Of a stretch of DNA of 64,000 bases, positions 62,669 to 64,000 are shown piece by piece. Under the pieces are notes generated by a model. It made no database searches. It was given only the letters and a program-made list of their open reading frames with translations, and was not told the origin of the DNA. A program made the translations under genes and the position numbers. Source of the stretch: Levilactobacillus hammesii DSM 16381 (GTDB taxonomy: Bacteria > Bacillota > Bacilli > Lactobacillales > Lactobacillaceae); NCBI RefSeq assembly GCF_001434395.1, contig NZ_AZFS01000006.1, forward strand, positions 62,001 to 126,000. The letters run 5' to 3'. How positions within the stretch are numbered: position 1 is the stretch's first letter; every line of letters starts with the position of its first letter.

Positions 62669-64000
62669 ATGTTACGACGGGGCTTAGGGTTGATATTAGG
62701 CCTGATTATAGGTGGTTTAGGGCTGATAATGGGACAACCAGTTCGCGCAAACGCGGATTATACCATTTCGCCTTACCAAATGAACGTTCAGATCCAACGA
62801 GATGGCAATGCAAATGTGACCCAGACCATGACCTACCATTTTGACGATGATTATCATGGCGTTTTTAACGTTCAAGATATTCGGGGAATTCAAGGTGGTC
62901 GATTGACCAACGTTAAGTATCAGGTCAATCGGGGGTTAATCATGCCGGGGACAAAGTCGGCAGACGGGATGGACGGCGATTATGAAGTCAGCCAAAACCA
63001 GCAGCGCATTAAAGTAAAATTGTATCAAGAGATTAATGCCGGCGATCAATTAAAGGTCACCTACCGTTTTCATTTGCGGGGGGTCGTGACGAACTATCGC
63101 GATACGGCAGAATTGAACTGGAAGGTGATCGGGACGGGTTGGGATGAGCCGCTAAATCACGTTCGGGTCACCATTCAACTTCCACAAAAGTCGGTTAACC
63201 AGCTACAAGCTTGGACGCATGGCCCATTATCGGGACGAACGCAGGTCGATCGACAGCAGGGAAGGGTGACCATGACGGTTGACCGTAACTTGGCGAACAG
63301 CTTTATTGAAAGCCACCTGTTGTTCCCGACAGCGGTCACGGCAAGTAACCCCAACCGCGTGGCGAAGAACCATCTGGCAGCGGCACAAAAACAAGAGGCC
63401 CAGCTAGCACGGGCGGCTAACCAAAAGCGCCAGCGAGATCGCTGGTTGCGGTGGGGTGGTTTTGGCCTGCTTGTGGTGTTGCTCGCGGGATTTAGCTATC
63501 GTTCGTGGCGCTGGTATCATCGTCACCCGGCTAATCGTTATCCTCACCCAACACCAATTAACCATTCCTTTGACGTCCCCGGGGTGCCACCGGCATTGGC
63601 CCAGTCGTTGGCTGACGGTGTCTCGCCGAATACGGATGCCTTGGCGGGAGAGATCTTGGTGGCTGCGGCCAATAAGGAGATTAAGCTGGAACCGGTCAAG
63701 GACGGTCGTAAGACCACGGTCAGACTGACCAGAATTCGAGAAACCACCAACAGTTTTCTGGAAAAATGTTTTGCTGAAGTGGGTCGTGACGGTAGTTTTA
63801 CCTTACTTGAATTGAAAAAATTTGGTAAACAGGATGATACCGGGCGACTCAACCAGTGGTTTACGGCGTGGCAACAACCCACAGATGAAGCCGCGGATGC
63901 TTACTATGATAAGGACAACCTGAAGCTGCGAACGCGCTTATACGGGACCGTGATGGGACTCAGTACCTTGATCTTTCTCACGACGGCAGCCAGCTGGTTG
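62669..64000 (+). CDS. DUF2207 domain membrane protein, 5' part
   Basis: The frame is open from the ATG at 62669 (AGAAGGGG upstream) to the window end, 444 codons. Signal peptide (LGLIIGGLGLIMGQPVRANA), the DUF2207 beta domain (ISPYQMNVQIQRDGNANVTQ to about residue 250), a membrane segment (GFGLLVVLLAGFSYRSW), a cytoplasmic domain (EILVAAANKEIKLEPVKDG) and a second membrane segment beginning at the edge (GTVMGLSTLIFLTTAASWL). Function unknown; the family is widespread in lactobacilli. Confidence 0.88.
   Translation, partial: MLRRGLGLILGLIIGGLGLIMGQPVRANADYTISPYQMNVQIQRDGNANVTQTMTYHFDDDYHGVFNVQDIRGIQGGRLTNVKYQVNRGLIMPGTKSADGMDGDYEVSQNQQRIKVKLYQEINAGDQLKVTYRFHLRGVVTNYRDTAELNWKVIGTGWDEPLNHVRVTIQLPQKSVNQLQAWTHGPLSGRTQVDRQQGRVTMTVDRNLANSFIESHLLFPTAVTASNPNRVAKNHLAAAQKQEAQLARAANQKRQRDRWLRWGGFGLLVVLLAGFSYRSWRWYHRHPANRYPHPTPINHSFDVPGVPPALAQSLADGVSPNTDALAGEILVAAANKEIKLEPVKDGRKTTVRLTRIRETTNSFLEKCFAEVGRDGSFTLLELKKFGKQDDTGRLNQWFTAWQQPTDEAADAYYDKDNLKLRTRLYGTVMGLSTLIFLTTAASWL

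Overview
The window spans the chromosomal replication origin of a low-GC Gram-positive bacterium of the family Lactobacillaceae. The core order is gyrA, gyrB, recF, yaaA, dnaN and dnaA on the minus strand, then oriC, then rpmH, rnpA, yidC, jag, mnmE and mnmG on the plus strand. Lactobacillus-type surface proteins (BspA-like repeats, MucBP, LPQTN/LPQTG/LPATG anchors, a DUF5776-type tail), pepC and a xylo-oligosaccharide operon agree with this. The fairly GC-rich coding DNA suggests a Levilactobacillus-like heterofermenter, but the genus is inference.

Layout, left to right. (1) 1-6445: a catabolic locus, minus strand: a 1100-residue DUF5107/TPR protein, galM and a sugar-proton symporter cut by the window edge, with a divergent AraC-type regulator and a cre site between them. 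(2) 6538-7707: the rpsF-ssb-rpsR operon. (3) 7985-16727: an accessory block between rpsF and gyrA, with an Rgg-type regulator, a 43-residue acidic small protein and three large BspA-like wall proteins. (4) 16910-26129: the replication and gyrase genes. DnaA boxes lie on both sides of dnaA, and the dnaA-dnaN gap has the box, TAG-rich and AT-rich order of a bipartite Bacillus-type origin. (5) 26667-33065: the rpmH to mnmG block; a strong promoter and two mutually exclusive hairpins (one a terminator) precede mnmE. (6) 33403-57478: mixed housekeeping and accessory genes, including a lone Phd/YefM-like antitoxin, a YjjG-like HAD phosphatase, brnQ, a GNAT acetyltransferase, a hotdog thioesterase, a condensation-fold protein, a fourth BspA-like protein, a Bcr/CflA pump, lepB, tandem YczE-like proteins, marR, an ABC-2 exporter with its TetR regulator, a LysR/flavin-oxidoreductase pair, pepC, a secreted nuclease, cls and several very small membrane proteins. 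Two exact parS sites (38170 and 53819) mark the origin-proximal segregation region. (7) 57695-62245: a xylo-oligosaccharide locus with an AraC regulator preceded by an 8-codon ORF, a GPH symporter and a GH43 beta-xylosidase. The symporter has a cre site, paired AraC-type half-sites and a long structured leader. (8) 62669-64000: the start of a DUF2207 membrane protein.

Genes left of oriC are mostly on the minus strand and genes right of it mostly on the plus strand, as expected for co-orientation with forks leaving oriC. No tRNA, rRNA, CRISPR array, insertion sequence or prophage was recognised. The least explained parts are the DUF5107 locus, the surface-protein block inside the rpsF-gyrA junction, the mnmE leader and the xylo-oligosaccharide leader.
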